NCBI GenBank assembly: GCA_964631275.1
Contig: CAZVWQ010000001.1
Coordinates: forward strand, 88,697 to 152,696
Direction of reading: 5' to 3'
DNA from: CAZVWQ01 sp964631275
GTDB taxonomy: Bacteria; Patescibacteriota; JACMRA01
Length of the DNA stretch: 64,000 nucleotides
The position numbers and the translations under genes were made by a program. Shown here piece after piece: positions 18,378 to 28,013 of this stretch (positions are counted from its first letter, which is position 1; every line of letters starts with the position of its first letter). The notes under the pieces are model-generated. The model made no database searches. It was given only the letters and a program-made list of their open reading frames with translations, and had not been told where the DNA came from.

Positions 18378-18464
18378 TATACTCAAATGCTAGAGCAAAC
18401 TTGCTTCAGATGATCTTAGGGTTCTGGGCGGTAAAAGGTGGACAAGGTTATAAATGTAAAAGTT
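18378..18464 (+). repeat. repeat R5, copy of the aroE 3' end
   Basis: An 87-base segment starting TATACTCAAATGCTAGAGC that aligns without gaps to 41730-41816, which covers the last 16 codons of aroE plus 38 bases. Here the frame equivalent to aroE stays open past the aroE stop (TGG in place of TGA) to a TAG at about 18467. No other part of aroE is present. Confidence 0.85.
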
Positions 18465-18548
18465 GGTAGTAACTTAGGTATAACTAAAGAAGTTAATTCT
18501 GAGACTTTACACTTTGACGAAAAAACAAAAAAATGACAGCCTGGAACT

Positions 18549-19094
18549 ATGAAGATAGTAACCTATCCAAACCCAATCTTAGAAAATGTCTCAGCCAAAG
18601 TAGAATTACCCTTAAGTGATGAGGATAAATTCTTGATTAGTGAGATGTGGAAAGAAGTTAGGGACACCGGCATTGGGCTTGCTGCTCCACAGGTTGGAGT
18701 TAACAAACAAATCTGTATAATCCATCTGGATCCAGAAATTGCAGACAAAAAAGACAAAAAATTAGACTTCGTGATGATTAATCCAGAGATTACTTTCTAT
18801 TCTGAATTGGAAGTAAGTATGGTTGAAGGTTGCTTGAGTTTTCCTGATGAATATTGGGAAATATATAGGCCAGCCAATATCATCGTCCAGTTCCAGACAA
18901 TCTCTAACTTTGAGAATGTACTCAAGAATCCGAGCACCAAAGCCATAGTCAAGACAGAAAATCTTAAAGCCAAAGGATGGATGTCTAGAGTAATCCAACA
19001 CGAAGTTGATCATCTTAATGGTAAGGTCTTTATCAAACTAGGCGGAAAAAAACTCAAAACAGAGGATCTACAGGGAAGAAAGGTCATAGATTAA
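18549..19094 (+). CDS. def: peptide deformylase
   Basis: Removes the formyl group from the N-terminal methionine of new proteins. All three metal motifs are present in the 181 residues: GIGLAAPQVG (motif 1), EGCLSFP (motif 2, Cys metal ligand) and QHEVDHLNG (motif 3, HExxH). Length is normal. Between motifs 2 and 3 there is an insertion of about 25 residues (around NFENVLKNPSTKAIVK) compared with the Gram-negative type, as in type 2/3 enzymes. The ATG at 18549 begins the typical MKIVTYPNPIL. It stands alone downstream of repeats R1 and R5. Confidence 0.95.
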   Translation: MKIVTYPNPILENVSAKVELPLSDEDKFLISEMWKEVRDTGIGLAAPQVGVNKQICIIHLDPEIADKKDKKLDFVMINPEITFYSELEVSMVEGCLSFPDEYWEIYRPANIIVQFQTISNFENVLKNPSTKAIVKTENLKAKGWMSRVIQHEVDHLNGKVFIKLGGKKLKTEDLQGRKVID

Positions 19095-19288
19095 ATATTA
19101 TTTTTATACTCAACTCAAATAAAATTAGGTTTAGGACCTTTGTTTTTAAAAAAAATATCTTTTAGCTCACTCTACAAAAAGAAAAATTAAATTTTTAAAA
19201 GTCTTTTTTGGTTAGAGATGGGTATGCATTAATTTAATTGTAATCAAAATATCTAGCACAAAAAAATATTTTTTGCAAATAAGATTTC

Positions 19289-19876
19289 TTACTTATGCCT
19301 CAAATCCCACACCAAAAGCCTATTGTATGGACTTTTTAGTTGTATTTTCCAATCTGGTTCTAGGTTATTGATACTAAAAGTTAGGCTGATTATTAGTGAT
19401 CCGTTTAGTTTTTTTTGTTGGTATAATTTATCCAAAACGTTTGGAGTCAAGTAACTATAGACTACAGAACCCTTTGGGATCTCATAATTGAAGACATTCT
19501 TGCGGATGAGATTTACTTTTTGCCTTTTCCATAGATTCCAAATTTTAGCAAACAAAACAGTTAGTCCATCGATTTCTACTCCAATAACTTCTTGAAAATT
19601 ATGATTTTTGGAAACCCAACCAGAAACATTAGCTAGACCTGCTCCAATTTCTACAAACTTTGTATTTTCTGTTACAATTCCAAATTCCGAATTGATTATA
19701 GCAAAGCTATCTAGAACTTTTTGGGAAGCAGTCGGAACCAGTCCGATTGTGTCTTTGTTGATCGTATAATAAATCTGAAAACACCAAAAAACAATTACAA
19801 ACCAAAATAAAACTTGAAGACTTAAAAATAAAAATATCCAAATTAATGAGAGCATTTGTAAACTTAATAAAAACAA
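19289..19876 (-). CDS. membrane-anchored SAM-dependent methyltransferase (FAM173-like)
   Basis: A 195-residue protein with an N-terminal hydrophobic helix (about residues 5-40), then GLVPTASQKVLDSF, the SAM-binding loop FVEIGAGLANVSGWV, an acidic strand end VIGVEIDGLTV, and VVYSYLTPNVLDKL. The order 'VPT, glycine loop, VVY-YL-P' resembles the FAM173/ATPSc-KMT family of membrane-bound lysine methyltransferases. The substrate in bacteria is unknown. It lies on the same strand as, and 62 bases downstream of, the FemAB-like gene, so co-transcription is likely. The family match rests on motif order and is less sure than the methyltransferase call. Confidence 0.7.
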   Translation of the reverse strand: MFLLSLQMLSLIWIFLFLSLQVLFWFVIVFWCFQIYYTINKDTIGLVPTASQKVLDSFAIINSEFGIVTENTKFVEIGAGLANVSGWVSKNHNFQEVIGVEIDGLTVLFAKIWNLWKRQKVNLIRKNVFNYEIPKGSVVYSYLTPNVLDKLYQQKKLNGSLIISLTFSINNLEPDWKIQLKSPYNRLLVWDLRHK

Positions 19877-19938
19877 TGAAAAATGTTAAAAAATAGGAGT
19901 TTTAATAGCTTTAATCTTGGTTAAAATTCAAACTGTAT

Positions 19939-21021
19939 TCACTTCCTAAAAATATTTTTGAGTTTGATCAAATTGGTAATAACTGTATATTTTGATGGTT
20001 TAAAGACAATATCAGCTGGTCCAGGAAACTCTCTAACCTCACCTCTATAGCCCCGCTTAAAATCACTAAAACTATATTTGGCCTCGTAGCCACCAAGGTC
20101 ATAAAATCGCAGATCTTGACTTACTGCGTAGTTGATTGCAACTAGGTGAGTCATGTATTGACCTTTGTGAGCAAAGGATTCAATAGAATTTCCACCAAAA
20201 AGATAAGTCAAAGTATTCTCGGTTTGAATGCCAAACCAAACAGTTTGTGGCCTACCATCTTGATCTTTAACTATAATTAATCTAGAAAAATCTTGATCGA
20301 ATAATTTGTAATAATAATCCTCTAGATGAATAGAGAATTTTTGTCTTTTAGCTGTGGCGTAATAGACTTCTAAAAAATTTTGTAAGTTTTCTTCAGTTTT
20401 GTTAGAATCAATAATCCACTTAGAATCTAAAACCTTCTTGGTATAACGGCGAATATTTTGGTTAGTATTTTGCCAAAAATCTTTTGACTGTTCATAAAAA
20501 GCTTTAAGTTTTGATATTTCGTAAGTGTTTTCTTTTACAACTGAGTTCTTAGCTACAAATGCAAACTCTAAGTCCAAAGTCATTGTTCCCAAATACTGAA
20601 TTCTTTTACTTGGATATACAAATCGGTAACCGCTACGACTTTGCTCAACTAATTTCAAGCACTCTGCAAACTCTAAAGATTGATAACCAACAAAATTTAG
20701 AAATTGATCTTCTAAGTTAAATTTTACAAAAGCAACGCCTTTTTCTTTTGATTCTTTAAGTATTAGTTCAATTAATTCTTTAAATTCTTCAATCAAAGTT
20801 TCTTTAGATATACTAGCAATTTTATGGTTATAACTAGGTATATTTATGGCATAAGCAAAACTCTCACCCAAAAACCAAGGATAAACATAAACTAAAGCGG
20901 ATAAATTTTCACTTGTGGTGTTTACAAGAAAATAGCTATGATTTTGACCGTTAGACTCTTTCCAAAAACCAGCCCAAGCTTCTTCTTGAAAAAAATATTT
21001 TGGATATTTCAGACCTTTCAC
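19939..21021 (-). CDS. FemAB-family aminoacyl/peptidoglycan transferase
   Basis: A 360-residue double-GNAT-fold protein of the FemABX type. Such enzymes use aminoacyl-tRNA to add amino acids to the peptidoglycan precursor. The C-terminal GNAT half is clear: PQTVWFGIQTENTLTYLFGG, then QYMTHLVAINYAVSQDLRFYDLGGYE and FKRGYRGEVREFPGPAD, matching the family end 'LxxFKxxFG'. The N-terminal half begins with YFFQEEAWAGFWKES. A role in making an interpeptide bridge is inferred from the family. The divergent neighbour is the GH13_18 gene. Confidence 0.85.
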   Translation of the reverse strand: MKGLKYPKYFFQEEAWAGFWKESNGQNHSYFLVNTTSENLSALVYVYPWFLGESFAYAINIPSYNHKIASISKETLIEEFKELIELILKESKEKGVAFVKFNLEDQFLNFVGYQSLEFAECLKLVEQSRSGYRFVYPSKRIQYLGTMTLDLEFAFVAKNSVVKENTYEISKLKAFYEQSKDFWQNTNQNIRRYTKKVLDSKWIIDSNKTEENLQNFLEVYYATAKRQKFSIHLEDYYYKLFDQDFSRLIIVKDQDGRPQTVWFGIQTENTLTYLFGGNSIESFAHKGQYMTHLVAINYAVSQDLRFYDLGGYEAKYSFSDFKRGYRGEVREFPGPADIVFKPSKYTVITNLIKLKNIFRK

Positions 21022-21143
21022 AATACGAAAGAGTTTAAACTAAAAACTCAAAAATATCAAGTTATTCTTAATATTAAGTCAAATAAGCGTTACTCTTGCC
21101 TTAAAACAAAAAAAAATTTTAGATAGATAAATTTATAAAAAAT

Positions 21144-22589
21144 ATGGCCTTAAAATCTCGACTACAATTAATGACTTATCCAGATTCTTTGGGTGGTAAT
21201 TTAGAAAATTTGCAATACATTCTTAATCAGTACCTAAAAAAAGCTGTTAGTGGGCTACATATTTTACCTTTTTATCCTTCTACCGCAGATCGTGGATTTT
21301 GTCCTACAACTCATCTAGAAATTGACCCAAACTTTGGAACCTGGGAAGATATTACAGAATTATCTAAAGACTACGAAGTAGTGGCTGATCTTATTTGTGG
21401 GCATATTTCTGATAAATCAGGATATTTTTTGGATTATTTAGCTAGAGAAAACGACAGCCAGTATGCTGATATTTTTTTACCACTCAAAAAAATCTATACC
21501 CAAGGATACTTAACAATTGATCAGATGAAACAAGTCTGTTATCTGACACCAATTCCACCATTTATTAATATCGAGTTTAATTCTGGAAAAAAAGAAATGC
21601 ACTGGAAGACCTTCATGCCTCATCAAATAGAATTAGACGTAAATTCACCAAAAACCAGAGAATTATTTCTCAAATGGATACAAAATCATGCCAAAATGGG
21701 TATTAAAATGCTTAGATTGGACGCTCTAGAAACCGTCTGTAAAGACGAAAAGCTAGGGTTTAAACTAATTCCAAAAACCTTTGAATTTGTTAACTGGGTC
21801 ATTAACGAAGCCAAAAAACTAAATTTAGAAATTTTATGTGAAGTTTTTACTGATTATCAGACTAATTTAGAATTTATTAAAATGGGTGCTTATGTTTATG
21901 ATTTTTATTTACCTGACAAAATATTTTATTCAATCTTTTCCAAAGATGCTACAGTCCTAAAAGACTGGTACAAAATATCCCCTAAACAACAAATCGCCCC
22001 TCTAACCAACCACGATGGTATCGCTCTAGGCTGTGCAGCTGGATCTTTAAATCCTAGCCAGATAGAATTTACTAAAAATAAAATTTTTGAAAACGCTGGA
22101 GAATCAACAATTTTAGCTAGTGGTATTGGCTCTAATAATATTTCTGTAGATAGGATCAACGCTACGCTTTTAGAAACTGTCTTTAGAAATCAGGATGAAT
22201 GGCTTATTGCTCATGTTTTGCACCTATTTGCTCCTGGCATCCCACAAATATATTATAATGATTTATTAGCTCAAAGAAACGATGAAGAACTTTTTCATGA
22301 AACTGGCGAAGGTCGAAGTTTGATTAGGCACAATCATCGTATGCGTCAGATAGATCACAAATTTAAGCAACCTTTTGTACAAAAACTAATCAAAATTATG
22401 GAACTTAGAAATAACTACCCTGCATTTGACGGAAATTTGGAAGTTGTGGATACTAGAAAAGAAAAAATTGAACTAAATTGGAAAAATAATGAATACCAAG
22501 TAAATTTGTACATTGATTTAGATACTGGTGACATCAAAATTAAATACTTCGAACCAAAAATTAAAGCTTTTGAAATTCTAAACTTATGA
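21144..22589 (+). CDS. GH13_18 sucrose phosphorylase-type enzyme
   Basis: A 481-residue alpha-glucoside phosphorylase. The start LQLMTYPDSLGGNLENL and HILPFYPSTADRGFCPT are hallmarks of subfamily GH13_18. Catalytic residues are in place: nucleophile D193 (MLRLDALE), acid/base E233 (ILCEVFTD) and D291 (TNHDGIAL), nearly the same numbering as sucrose phosphorylase. It splits a glucoside with phosphate to glucose 1-phosphate. The donor may be sucrose, sucrose 6'-phosphate, glucosylglycerol or glucosylglycerate; sequence alone does not decide. The stop overlaps the next gene (ATGA), so the two are translationally coupled. ROK and decayed hexokinase genes elsewhere in the window fit sugar use. Confidence 0.9.
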   Translation: MALKSRLQLMTYPDSLGGNLENLQYILNQYLKKAVSGLHILPFYPSTADRGFCPTTHLEIDPNFGTWEDITELSKDYEVVADLICGHISDKSGYFLDYLARENDSQYADIFLPLKKIYTQGYLTIDQMKQVCYLTPIPPFINIEFNSGKKEMHWKTFMPHQIELDVNSPKTRELFLKWIQNHAKMGIKMLRLDALETVCKDEKLGFKLIPKTFEFVNWVINEAKKLNLEILCEVFTDYQTNLEFIKMGAYVYDFYLPDKIFYSIFSKDATVLKDWYKISPKQQIAPLTNHDGIALGCAAGSLNPSQIEFTKNKIFENAGESTILASGIGSNNISVDRINATLLETVFRNQDEWLIAHVLHLFAPGIPQIYYNDLLAQRNDEELFHETGEGRSLIRHNHRMRQIDHKFKQPFVQKLIKIMELRNNYPAFDGNLEVVDTRKEKIELNWKNNEYQVNLYIDLDTGDIKIKYFEPKIKAFEILNL

Positions 22590-22984
22590 TCCGAGCAACA
22601 CTTTTTTTTGTAATTAATATTTTACTTTTATTTTTACTTAGTAATTTGTTAGATAATTTTCAATTAAGCAGTATTCTTTCGGGAGTTGTCTTTCTTTTTG
22701 TTTTGACATTCTTAGATTGGACCTTATTGCCTTTACTTAAGCTTTTTAGCTTACCAATTAATCTACTTACTTTTGGTTTTATTGGTTGGTTAATTAATTT
22801 GTTTGGGATTTGGTTAGCTTCTATTTTAGTTAATGGTATTGATTTTGATGGTAATAGTGTAGAGTTTTTCTTTAGTTTAGTTTTAGTTTCTTTGGTTTTG
22901 TCCGTTGTTAGTCCAGCAGTACGAGGCTTGCTTGGAAGTAGAGACAATCCTAGCCACAGTTCTAGCAATGATTATCATAGATAA
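22586..22984 (+). CDS. small four-helix membrane protein, phage-holin-4_2-like (YvlD type)
   Basis: A 132-residue, almost wholly hydrophobic protein with about four membrane helices. The central LPINLLTFGFIGWLINLFG and the preceding DWTLLPLL match the widespread bacterial family named phage_holin_4_2 (YvlD-like). Despite the name these are chromosomal membrane proteins of unknown role, and no phage gene is nearby. The start overlaps the phosphorylase stop by four bases. Confidence 0.75.
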   Translation: MIRATLFFVINILLLFLLSNLLDNFQLSSILSGVVFLFVLTFLDWTLLPLLKLFSLPINLLTFGFIGWLINLFGIWLASILVNGIDFDGNSVEFFFSLVLVSLVLSVVSPAVRGLLGSRDNPSHSSSNDYHR

Positions 22985-23239
22985 TAGAGTTGCCTTATAG
23001 CTGATCCCCAAAACAAATTAGACGTTTTAACCTAGTAAAACCATCTTGCTCGTTTGACTAGACCTTGCTTCTATTGTTTTCTGAATAAGTCTTTTTTCCA
23101 AAACTCAAAAAAATAAGTTACTTTTTACTTATTTAGTCAAAAAAGTACTAATCAAAAAAGTATTGAATTTATAGAAACTACCATCTTTGCTTTATTTAAT
23201 CAAAAAAAGCTTTTAAAATATTATATCTAAAAAATTTAT

Positions 23240-24157
23240 GTGAATAAAAAAACAACACCAAAAATCTCTTTTTTGATAACCGCTTTTGATGAAGCAAAAA
23301 CAATTGCCAACTGTTTAGATACTTTAATTTCTCCTAAATTTGTTGAGGGTAAATATGATTTTGAAATTTTACTAGCCTGTCCAGATAAAGAAACTCACGA
23401 AACAGCAAAAAAAGCTCTAAAAAAAAGAGGCTTAGAAAATAAGCTCATACACGTCAAAGATCAAAAAAAAGGTAAACCTATGGCTTTGAATTTGTTATTT
23501 CACAAAGCTAGTGGAGATTATTGGATTTTGACTGATGGTGACACTTACTTTGATAAAAATGCAAGTACTAATTTGATTAAAAAAATATCAAAGAAAAATC
23601 TAGATTTAGTCTCTGGTAGGCCAATCTCAGCTGACAAAAAAGATAATTTTTGGGGTTATATAGGTCATTTACTAGCTAATGCCGCCCATCAAAGAAGGTC
23701 TGAGGGTAGTTTTTTTCCAGCTAGTGGATATCTAATGGCCATAAAAGCTAGGCAACTTAGATTACCAAGTAAATGTTTATCTGATGATGCTTATATTTCT
23801 TATAATATTTATAATTCTAAAGGTAAAGTTGGCTATTCTCCAGAATCTAAGGTTTATATAAAATATGCTAATAATCTCAAAGATTTTTTAATCCAAAAAA
23901 AAAGATCAGTAGGAGGTTTTGTACAACTCTTAGAGTATCCAGAAATTCAAGTCAAAAAAAAACCAACAAGATCAATATGGATAGAAATTAGCTATGTATT
24001 TTTTCCTATCAAATATGCTCAAAACTTACAGCAATTAATTTGGTCTTTGGGTCTTTATCCACTTAGACTTTATATGTGGGTATTAATTTTTTGGGAAAGA
24101 AAAATTTTACAAAAATCCTTTACAAAAACTTGGCAAAGGGTAGAAAGTACAAAATAG
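23240..24157 (+). CDS. family 2 glycosyltransferase
   Basis: A 305-residue GT-A enzyme. The nucleotide-sugar site is ISFLITAFDEAKTIANCLDTL at the N-terminus; the metal DxD is in DYWILTDGDTYF; the acceptor-side motif is KCLSDDAYISYNI; and K-K-R-S-V-G-G-F takes the place of the processive QxxRW-like element. Two short hydrophobic segments near the C-terminus (about residues 245-285) suggest membrane association. The GTG start is used because the ATG three bases earlier is followed at once by TGA. The product (cell-surface glycan or lipid) is unknown. The gene stands alone. Confidence 0.88.
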   Translation: MNKKTTPKISFLITAFDEAKTIANCLDTLISPKFVEGKYDFEILLACPDKETHETAKKALKKRGLENKLIHVKDQKKGKPMALNLLFHKASGDYWILTDGDTYFDKNASTNLIKKISKKNLDLVSGRPISADKKDNFWGYIGHLLANAAHQRRSEGSFFPASGYLMAIKARQLRLPSKCLSDDAYISYNIYNSKGKVGYSPESKVYIKYANNLKDFLIQKKRSVGGFVQLLEYPEIQVKKKPTRSIWIEISYVFFPIKYAQNLQQLIWSLGLYPLRLYMWVLIFWERKILQKSFTKTWQRVESTK

Positions 24158-24236
24158 GTTTTTATTATAGCTAAGTCATATACGACTTATACATTTTGAA
24201 CAATCACAAAAAGTCTAATTGCAAACAGTTTTATGT

Positions 24237-25475
24237 CTAGGTTTCATGTCTTTTTTCATCTTCTTTTAGCGCTCCAGTAAGGTTAGCGACATTTTGCCTA
24301 GTAAAAAACCCATGATAGCCGTCGAACCTTTGGATATATTCTGTGGCCCAACCAAAAAGTCTACTTCTTTTCATAAAAATTTGCCTCAAACCTTCCTCTC
24401 TATCACCAAAAAGTACTCCAGCCATTTCTGGTTTTTGAGATATAACGTATTCGACAACTTTATCGATATTAAACTTTCCATCACCGAAATCTGGAATCTC
24501 AAAAGCAATGTGATGCAATGACCGACCAAAATTATAAGCATAAATATCTGTAGTATTATAAATTTCTTCTAAAAAATTAACCACAAAACCATTATTACCA
24601 GCAGTAAATACTTTAGCAGGGAAGTATCTTTCAGGAGTATGATAGATATTACGCGTAGGATTTGTTGAGCTATTTTGCTCTTCAATATTATAAGCTCCCC
24701 AAGGATAGTATGGAGCTAGTTTTATAATTTCTAATATTGCATTTTCTCTATCTTGACTCATGATTCGAGTAGCAATGTGATCAATTGGATTCATTAGTTC
24801 ATAAACTCCAGCTAATTTTTGTTCTTCTTTAGTTTTGATAATTTCTTCTAAAAAATCTTCAGGTTCACTAAAGACTCGGTTAGAGTTTAAGTATATTTCT
24901 TTGGTTTGATTGAAGTGTTGAACATACTTTATAGTGTTTTGGGTATAGGCCGAGGGATAAGTCTCAAGATAAATTTGGCCTTCTTGCTGACTTCCTTGGA
25001 TTTCTTCAGTCATAAAATGAACTCCAGCTGCTTTTAGGTGAGTAAAAATCTCTTCTAAATTTTTGACTTCTAAAGTTTCTCCGATATATCTAGCCCAGCT
25101 ATTACGTCTATTAGGAGCGACTTGATTCATATACCAAAAAACGTCTTTGGATTTGTTTTCTTTAGGTTCACGGATTAGGATTTTAGGAACTTTAGTATCC
25201 CTAGAATAATTAAGAACTGAACAAAAATAATCCTGACTCTCAAAACTATATTCGTAATCATATCCCTGCATAGTTAAAATTTCTTTGACAGCTTGATGAC
25301 GTTTACCAAAGTCCACCTGAGTAGTAATATAACTGAATTCAGAAAAATTTTGTTCTAAACCTTGTTGTTGCCTCCAGTCGTATAGCTTACTAAGATAGTA
25401 CCAAAAATAATCTGAATTGGTTTTTGTACCATTATAAGGTCCATAGCGACCGTTTATGGATGGTTGGTAATACAT
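24237..25475 (-). CDS. VOC-superfamily dioxygenase-like protein (HPPD-like)
   Basis: A 412-residue protein with a C-terminal domain resembling 4-hydroxyphenylpyruvate dioxygenase. The candidate iron triad is the His in PIDHIATR, the His in LHHIAFEIPD and the Glu in ATEYIQRFDGYHGFF, in the order and spacing expected of HPPD-type VOC proteins. AGNNGFVVNFLEEI lies between. The N-terminal half (RYGPYNGTKTNSDYFWYYLSKLYDWR) is less familiar. The substrate is unknown, and no tyrosine-degradation gene is near. It ends 80 bases from the convergent GT2 gene. Confidence 0.65.
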   Translation of the reverse strand: MYYQPSINGRYGPYNGTKTNSDYFWYYLSKLYDWRQQQGLEQNFSEFSYITTQVDFGKRHQAVKEILTMQGYDYEYSFESQDYFCSVLNYSRDTKVPKILIREPKENKSKDVFWYMNQVAPNRRNSWARYIGETLEVKNLEEIFTHLKAAGVHFMTEEIQGSQQEGQIYLETYPSAYTQNTIKYVQHFNQTKEIYLNSNRVFSEPEDFLEEIIKTKEEQKLAGVYELMNPIDHIATRIMSQDRENAILEIIKLAPYYPWGAYNIEEQNSSTNPTRNIYHTPERYFPAKVFTAGNNGFVVNFLEEIYNTTDIYAYNFGRSLHHIAFEIPDFGDGKFNIDKVVEYVISQKPEMAGVLFGDREEGLRQIFMKRSRLFGWATEYIQRFDGYHGFFTRQNVANLTGALKEDEKRHET

Positions 25476-25712
25476 AAAATTTAGGTTTGATTAAAATTAA
25501 TAATTTCAAATTAAATTCTAAACTTAGATTGGTCAAGGTAGGCTGTTTAATTCACTTCTTAAGTTTTTTCTAAAACATTAACTATAAGGAAAAGTATAAG
25601 ATAAAAAGTAAATAAGGTTAGATTATTTTAAAGCAAGATTAACAAAAAGATTAAGATTTTGATGCAAGAAATTTACTAACGCAAAAAAAGAGTAAGTAGA
25701 TAGATATTAATA

Positions 25713-27770
25713 TTATATTAACACTTTAAAATCCACAATATTTCCACCTGTATCTTGAGTACATATATATGGGTTTATATCTATTGATTCAATTTCTGGA
25801 ACCAAAAGCACAAATTGAGTTAATTTATAAATAGTTTCTAACAAAATTTCTGTTTGATAAAACTTGTTTCTATAGCCATTCAAAAATTTCCAAACTTTAG
25901 TTTCCGCAAAAGCTACTTTGATTCTATCCCTTGTAATTGGAATTGGGCTAAGAGTTAAATCACTCAAAACTTCTGTATAAATTCCACCACTACCAACTAC
26001 TAAACTATGTCCAAATTGTTGATCTTTATTTATTCCAATAAAAACTTCAATTCCTTTTTTAATCATTTTTTGAATAATTATTTTTTTATCAGAAAATTGT
26101 TGTACAAAGTTTAGAAGATCATCTTTTGATTCTAAACCGATTTTTACCATAGATTTATCTGTGCGATGTAGAGTATTAGCAGAAACAACTTTAACTACAG
26201 ATTGCGAACCAAATTGATTATATAAATCTTCATAGTTATTTTGATTCACAAATTCAAATTCGACTAAAGACAGATCTAAAAGTTGAGAAATTTTGTTTAA
26301 TGTAGAAAATTCTAAAGAAGGTAGGTTATTTTTTTTGGTCTCTTGGATTTCTAACCTAATTTCTTTTAGCTTATCTTGATTAACTTTTATTTCGATAGGT
26401 TTTAAAAAAGTTAAATTTTTACTTTCTAAACTAAATTGCCTAAGATTTTCTAAGGCTTCTAAAGCATCTAAAGGTGAGTTAAAATAAGGTAGGTTATTTT
26501 TTTTAAAAATTTCTATAGCTCCTGCAATTTTATTGCCACCCAAAAACACTGGTAAAATTACTTTATTTTCGTATTCTTGGCTTAATTGAACAATCATTTG
26601 AGCTGTTAATTCGACCTGGCTATTAGCTTGTGGGGTTAGAATTACAATAACTGTATTGATCTTAGAATCTTCTAAAAGAATCTGTAAACTTTGAAAATAT
26701 CTATTTGCCTCAGCATCTCCAAGAATATCGATTGGATTATGAATGCTACTAGCCAAAGGAAGTATAGAGATAAGTTTTTGCTGAGTTTGCTGACTAATTT
26801 TTGAGGCTTTTAATTTGGTTTTTGCTAAGCCATCCAAGGTCAGAACACCAGCTCCTCCAGCATTAGTTAGAATTACTAAATTGTTTTCTTTAAGTTCATT
26901 AAATCTAGAAAAAAGAAAAATAGTATTAAAAAATTCACTCAAAGATTTAGGTTGAATAGTATTAATTTCTGATAAATACATTGCAGCAACTTTTTCATTG
27001 CCAGCTATAGAACCAGTATGAGAACTTATAGCTTTTTTGGTTTCTTCAGTTTTCCCTGATTTTATAAGGATAATCGGTTTATTAGAATTTGCAATTGTTT
27101 TAATAAATTCTTCTGCTCGATTAAATCCTTCTAGATACAAAGCTATTTGCTCAATTTCTGGATCAGATTGAAAATAATTCACAAAATCTACCTCATCCAA
27201 ATCAGACTTATTACCTAAGCTAACAACTTTATTAAACCCAAAACCTTTAGCTTCGGCCATATCCAAAAAAGAGCTAATCAAAGCTCCCGATTGAGAAATC
27301 AAAGCAGCTTTACCAGTAATCTTAGGAGTAAATCCAAAAGATCCATTAAATCTTAAAGTCGAATCTGAAAGATTCATCAGTCCAAGGCAATTTGGACCAA
27401 TCAGTCGAATTTTGTTTTTATTAGCAATTTCTAGAATTTTATCTTCTAACTCTAAATTACCAGATTCTTTGAATCCAGCCGAAATAATAGTTGCAAACTT
27501 AGTTCTTCGGTTACCTAAATTTTGGAGAGTATTAGGAACATATTTTGCTGGAATGGCAATTATAGCCAAATCTATATCTTCAAAAATATCTGTAATTTGA
27601 TTATAGACTGGATGGTCTAAGATTTTTTTTTCTTTAGGATTAACTAAAAATAAACTGCCTTGATACCTAGAATTAAGAATATTTTTACTGATTATGTGCC
27701 CAATTTTAGTAGGCTCATTGGAGGCTCCGATTACGGCAATCGATTCAGGGTAAAATAGTTTTTTTAGCAT
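25713..27770 (-). CDS. ADP-forming acyl-CoA synthetase, alpha-beta fusion
   Basis: A 685-residue enzyme that interconverts acyl-CoA + ADP + Pi and acid + ATP + CoA, an energy-conserving step of fermentation. The alpha part begins with the CoA-binding fold SIAVIGASNEPTKIG, then GPNCLGLMN and ISQSGALISS; the phosphorylated His is in SSHTGSIAGN. The beta part is an ATP-grasp domain with VVKVVSANTLHRTDK, VFIGINKDQQFGHSLVVGSGG and a final SIDINPY. The fused order alpha then beta is common in bacteria. It fits the oxidoreductase chain at 53.5-55.4 kb, whose acyl-CoA product it could use; that link is inferred. Acetyl- versus branched acyl-CoA preference is unknown. Confidence 0.92.
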   Translation of the reverse strand: MLKKLFYPESIAVIGASNEPTKIGHIISKNILNSRYQGSLFLVNPKEKKILDHPVYNQITDIFEDIDLAIIAIPAKYVPNTLQNLGNRRTKFATIISAGFKESGNLELEDKILEIANKNKIRLIGPNCLGLMNLSDSTLRFNGSFGFTPKITGKAALISQSGALISSFLDMAEAKGFGFNKVVSLGNKSDLDEVDFVNYFQSDPEIEQIALYLEGFNRAEEFIKTIANSNKPIILIKSGKTEETKKAISSHTGSIAGNEKVAAMYLSEINTIQPKSLSEFFNTIFLFSRFNELKENNLVILTNAGGAGVLTLDGLAKTKLKASKISQQTQQKLISILPLASSIHNPIDILGDAEANRYFQSLQILLEDSKINTVIVILTPQANSQVELTAQMIVQLSQEYENKVILPVFLGGNKIAGAIEIFKKNNLPYFNSPLDALEALENLRQFSLESKNLTFLKPIEIKVNQDKLKEIRLEIQETKKNNLPSLEFSTLNKISQLLDLSLVEFEFVNQNNYEDLYNQFGSQSVVKVVSANTLHRTDKSMVKIGLESKDDLLNFVQQFSDKKIIIQKMIKKGIEVFIGINKDQQFGHSLVVGSGGIYTEVLSDLTLSPIPITRDRIKVAFAETKVWKFLNGYRNKFYQTEILLETIYKLTQFVLLVPEIESIDINPYICTQDTGGNIVDFKVLI

Positions 27771-27914
27771 TTAGTTTTGTTTAAAGATTTTTAAATCAGT
27801 TAATAATATATAAACTTTGGCAAAGATGTAATTAAAATCTATTCTAAATTAACTTTTTTAGCAAATTTAAGCACAAAAAATAACTCTAAAAAGAGTTTCA
27901 ATTTGTTTTATATT

Positions 27915-27991
27915 TGGTAGCGGTGGTCGGGATTGAACCGACGACCTCGGGCTTATGAGTCCCGCGCTCTAACCAACTGAGCTACACCGCT
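27915..27991 (-). tRNA. tRNA-Met (CAT)
   Basis: A full cloverleaf on the minus strand. Acceptor AGCGGTG pairs with CACCGCT; D-arm GCTC/GAGC; anticodon loop CTCATAA (CAT); T-arm GTCGG/CCGAC with TTCAATC; and an encoded CCA. The first pair next to the anticodon loop is A-G, a mismatch. It reads as elongator methionine; tRNA-Ile with a lysidine-modified CAT cannot be fully excluded. Confidence 0.93.
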
Positions 27992-28013
27992 AGAATCTAG
28001 ATTTAGACCCAAG

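Noticed and set aside
22586..22984. Prophage, suggested by the holin-like protein.
   Set aside because: The family is chromosomal despite its name; no other phage gene is nearby and the gene is coupled to a sugar phosphorylase.
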